Origin: Candidatus Methanomethylophilaceae archaeon | Lineage (GTDB): Archaea; Thermoplasmatota; Thermoplasmata; Methanomassiliicoccales; Methanomethylophilaceae | Assembly (NCBI GenBank): GCA_013329105.1 | Contig: DUKW01000098.1 | Location: 1 to 5,343, forward strand | Direction: 5' to 3' | DNA length: 5,343 bases | In this document: piece by piece, positions 4,970-5,343 of the stretch | How the letters are laid out: every line of letters starts with the position of its first letter | How positions within the stretch are numbered: the first letter of the stretch is position 1 | Notes under the pieces: generated by a model | Databases searched by the model: none | The model's input: only the letters and a program-made list of their open reading frames with translations | What the model was told of the DNA's origin: nothing | Translations under genes and position numbers: made by a program

Positions 4970-5343
4970 CTTAGATATAACGATAATCAGTCTCTGATAA
5001 AGGATGCGAACAGGAAACGGCTTTCTGAAGGTTTTTCTCACTTGGGTTTTTTGAACTATCTCATTTGATTATTCTCTACGGTTATCCTTTAGTGCAATTT
5101 GACCTAAGGAATGATGGCATTCTGATTGAGATAGGGATCATTTTTATCGGTTTGTTACTGTATGACTAGTATGCTCTTGGGGACGAGTACGAATAGAAAA
5201 TAATCCAACCCAGTGCTAAAATTTTTGAAGATCGCTCTCATCTATTTTGGCCTACCATGTGCTGGTACGAGAGCAGCTCCTAAATGATCAAGTCAGTATC
5301 TCGAATCCCAATACCGATAAAGGAGTCATTACCAAAGCCCATA
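4970..5343 (+). other. Stretch without an intact gene; protein-like but frame-broken plus-strand segments
   Basis: About 370 bases hold no start-to-stop gene I can support. The plus strand does carry protein-like open stretches. One frame runs 4970-5065 and contains SLIKDANRKRLSEGFSHLGF, with no ATG or GTG start. A frame one base behind it runs 5029-5166, with FELSHLIILYGYPLVQF followed by a hydrophobic segment, ILIEIGIIFIGLLLY, that could span a membrane. The two meet at a run of six T (5047-5052); one extra T would join them. The second frame then has TAG at 5167 and 5194 and TAA at 5281. A third frame is open from 5229 to the window edge (contains SSILAYHVLVREQ). This could be a decayed gene, a sequencing error in a homopolymer, or chance in AT-rich DNA. 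I do not recognise a family. Confidence 0.25.

Noticed and set aside
4674..4997. A 107-codon plus-strand open frame across the redoxin promoter.
   Set aside because: Most of it is antisense to the redoxin gene and the sequence has no family features.
5111..5125. ATGATGG followed by CTGA, like boxes C and D of a small guide RNA.
   Set aside because: Box C is imperfect and only four bases separate the boxes, too few for a guide; no C'/D' pair follows.
5261..5280. GTACGAGAG resembling the sarcin-ricin loop of 23S rRNA.
   Set aside because: The match is only nine bases and flanking sequence does not resemble 23S rRNA.
5029..5283. Two in-frame TAG codons (5167, 5194) that would extend a plus-strand frame if read as pyrrolysine.
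   Set aside because: dph6 and one redoxin gene end in TAG as ordinary stops, the frame has no good start, and no pyrrolysine genes are visible. Gene decay or chance is simpler.
5290..5320. CTCGAATCC resembling a tRNA T-loop.
   Set aside because: The flanking bases do not form a T-stem and no acceptor, D or anticodon arm can be drawn.
5280..5343. Short open frames at the right edge on both strands, including one starting ATG at 5284 (plus) and one ending at 5280 (minus).
   Set aside because: Several frames are open over only about 60 bases, as expected by chance; none shows a recognisable family or a ribosome binding site.

Overview
The window is archaeal chromosomal DNA. The left end carries the proteins eL42 (L44e), eS27 (S27e) and the alpha subunit of initiation factor aIF2, in the order typical of archaeal translation operons. 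The centre carries a Dph6-type diphthamide synthase. Promoters look archaeal: AT-rich TATA boxes lie about 26 bases before several starts, so some mRNAs are probably leaderless. Other genes have purine-rich Shine-Dalgarno sites. Gene content suggests a euryarchaeal or Thermoplasmatota-like genome, but the lineage cannot be fixed from this window. There is no sign of a phage, plasmid, CRISPR array or insertion sequence.

Layout. From about 1100 down to 1 on the minus strand runs rpl44e, rps27e, aif2a, closely packed or overlapping; aif2a runs off the window. Diverging from it on the plus strand is a small winged-helix regulator (1291-1659). It ends head-on against a second minus-strand operon (3200 to 1671): an unreported-looking 52-aa zinc-ribbon protein, a creatininase-family amidohydrolase, and ribose-5-phosphate isomerase A, each overlapping the next. 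A short divergent promoter region (3201-3276) separates this operon from dph6 on the plus strand. The end of dph6 overlaps the end of a third minus-strand operon, which holds two tandem, diverged peroxiredoxin-like genes (4913 to 3930). The right end, about 4914-5343, has no convincing intact gene. It holds the peroxiredoxin promoter and some frame-broken, protein-like plus-strand fragments.

How the genes fit together. The left operon makes ribosome components and the tRNA-delivery factor, while dph6 completes the diphthamide on elongation factor 2, so two of the modules serve translation. RpiA makes ribulose 5-phosphate and ribose 5-phosphate. The creatininase-family neighbour could be the ArfB-type deformylase of archaeal riboflavin/F420 synthesis, a pathway that also uses ribulose 5-phosphate; that link is inference. 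The two peroxiredoxin-like proteins keep the peroxidatic-type cysteine but have lost the usual Pro and Thr of the active-site motif, so their chemistry is uncertain. No clear new defence or mobile system is visible. The most unusual items are the small overlapping zinc-ribbon gene, the atypical redoxin pair and the broken reading frames at the right end.
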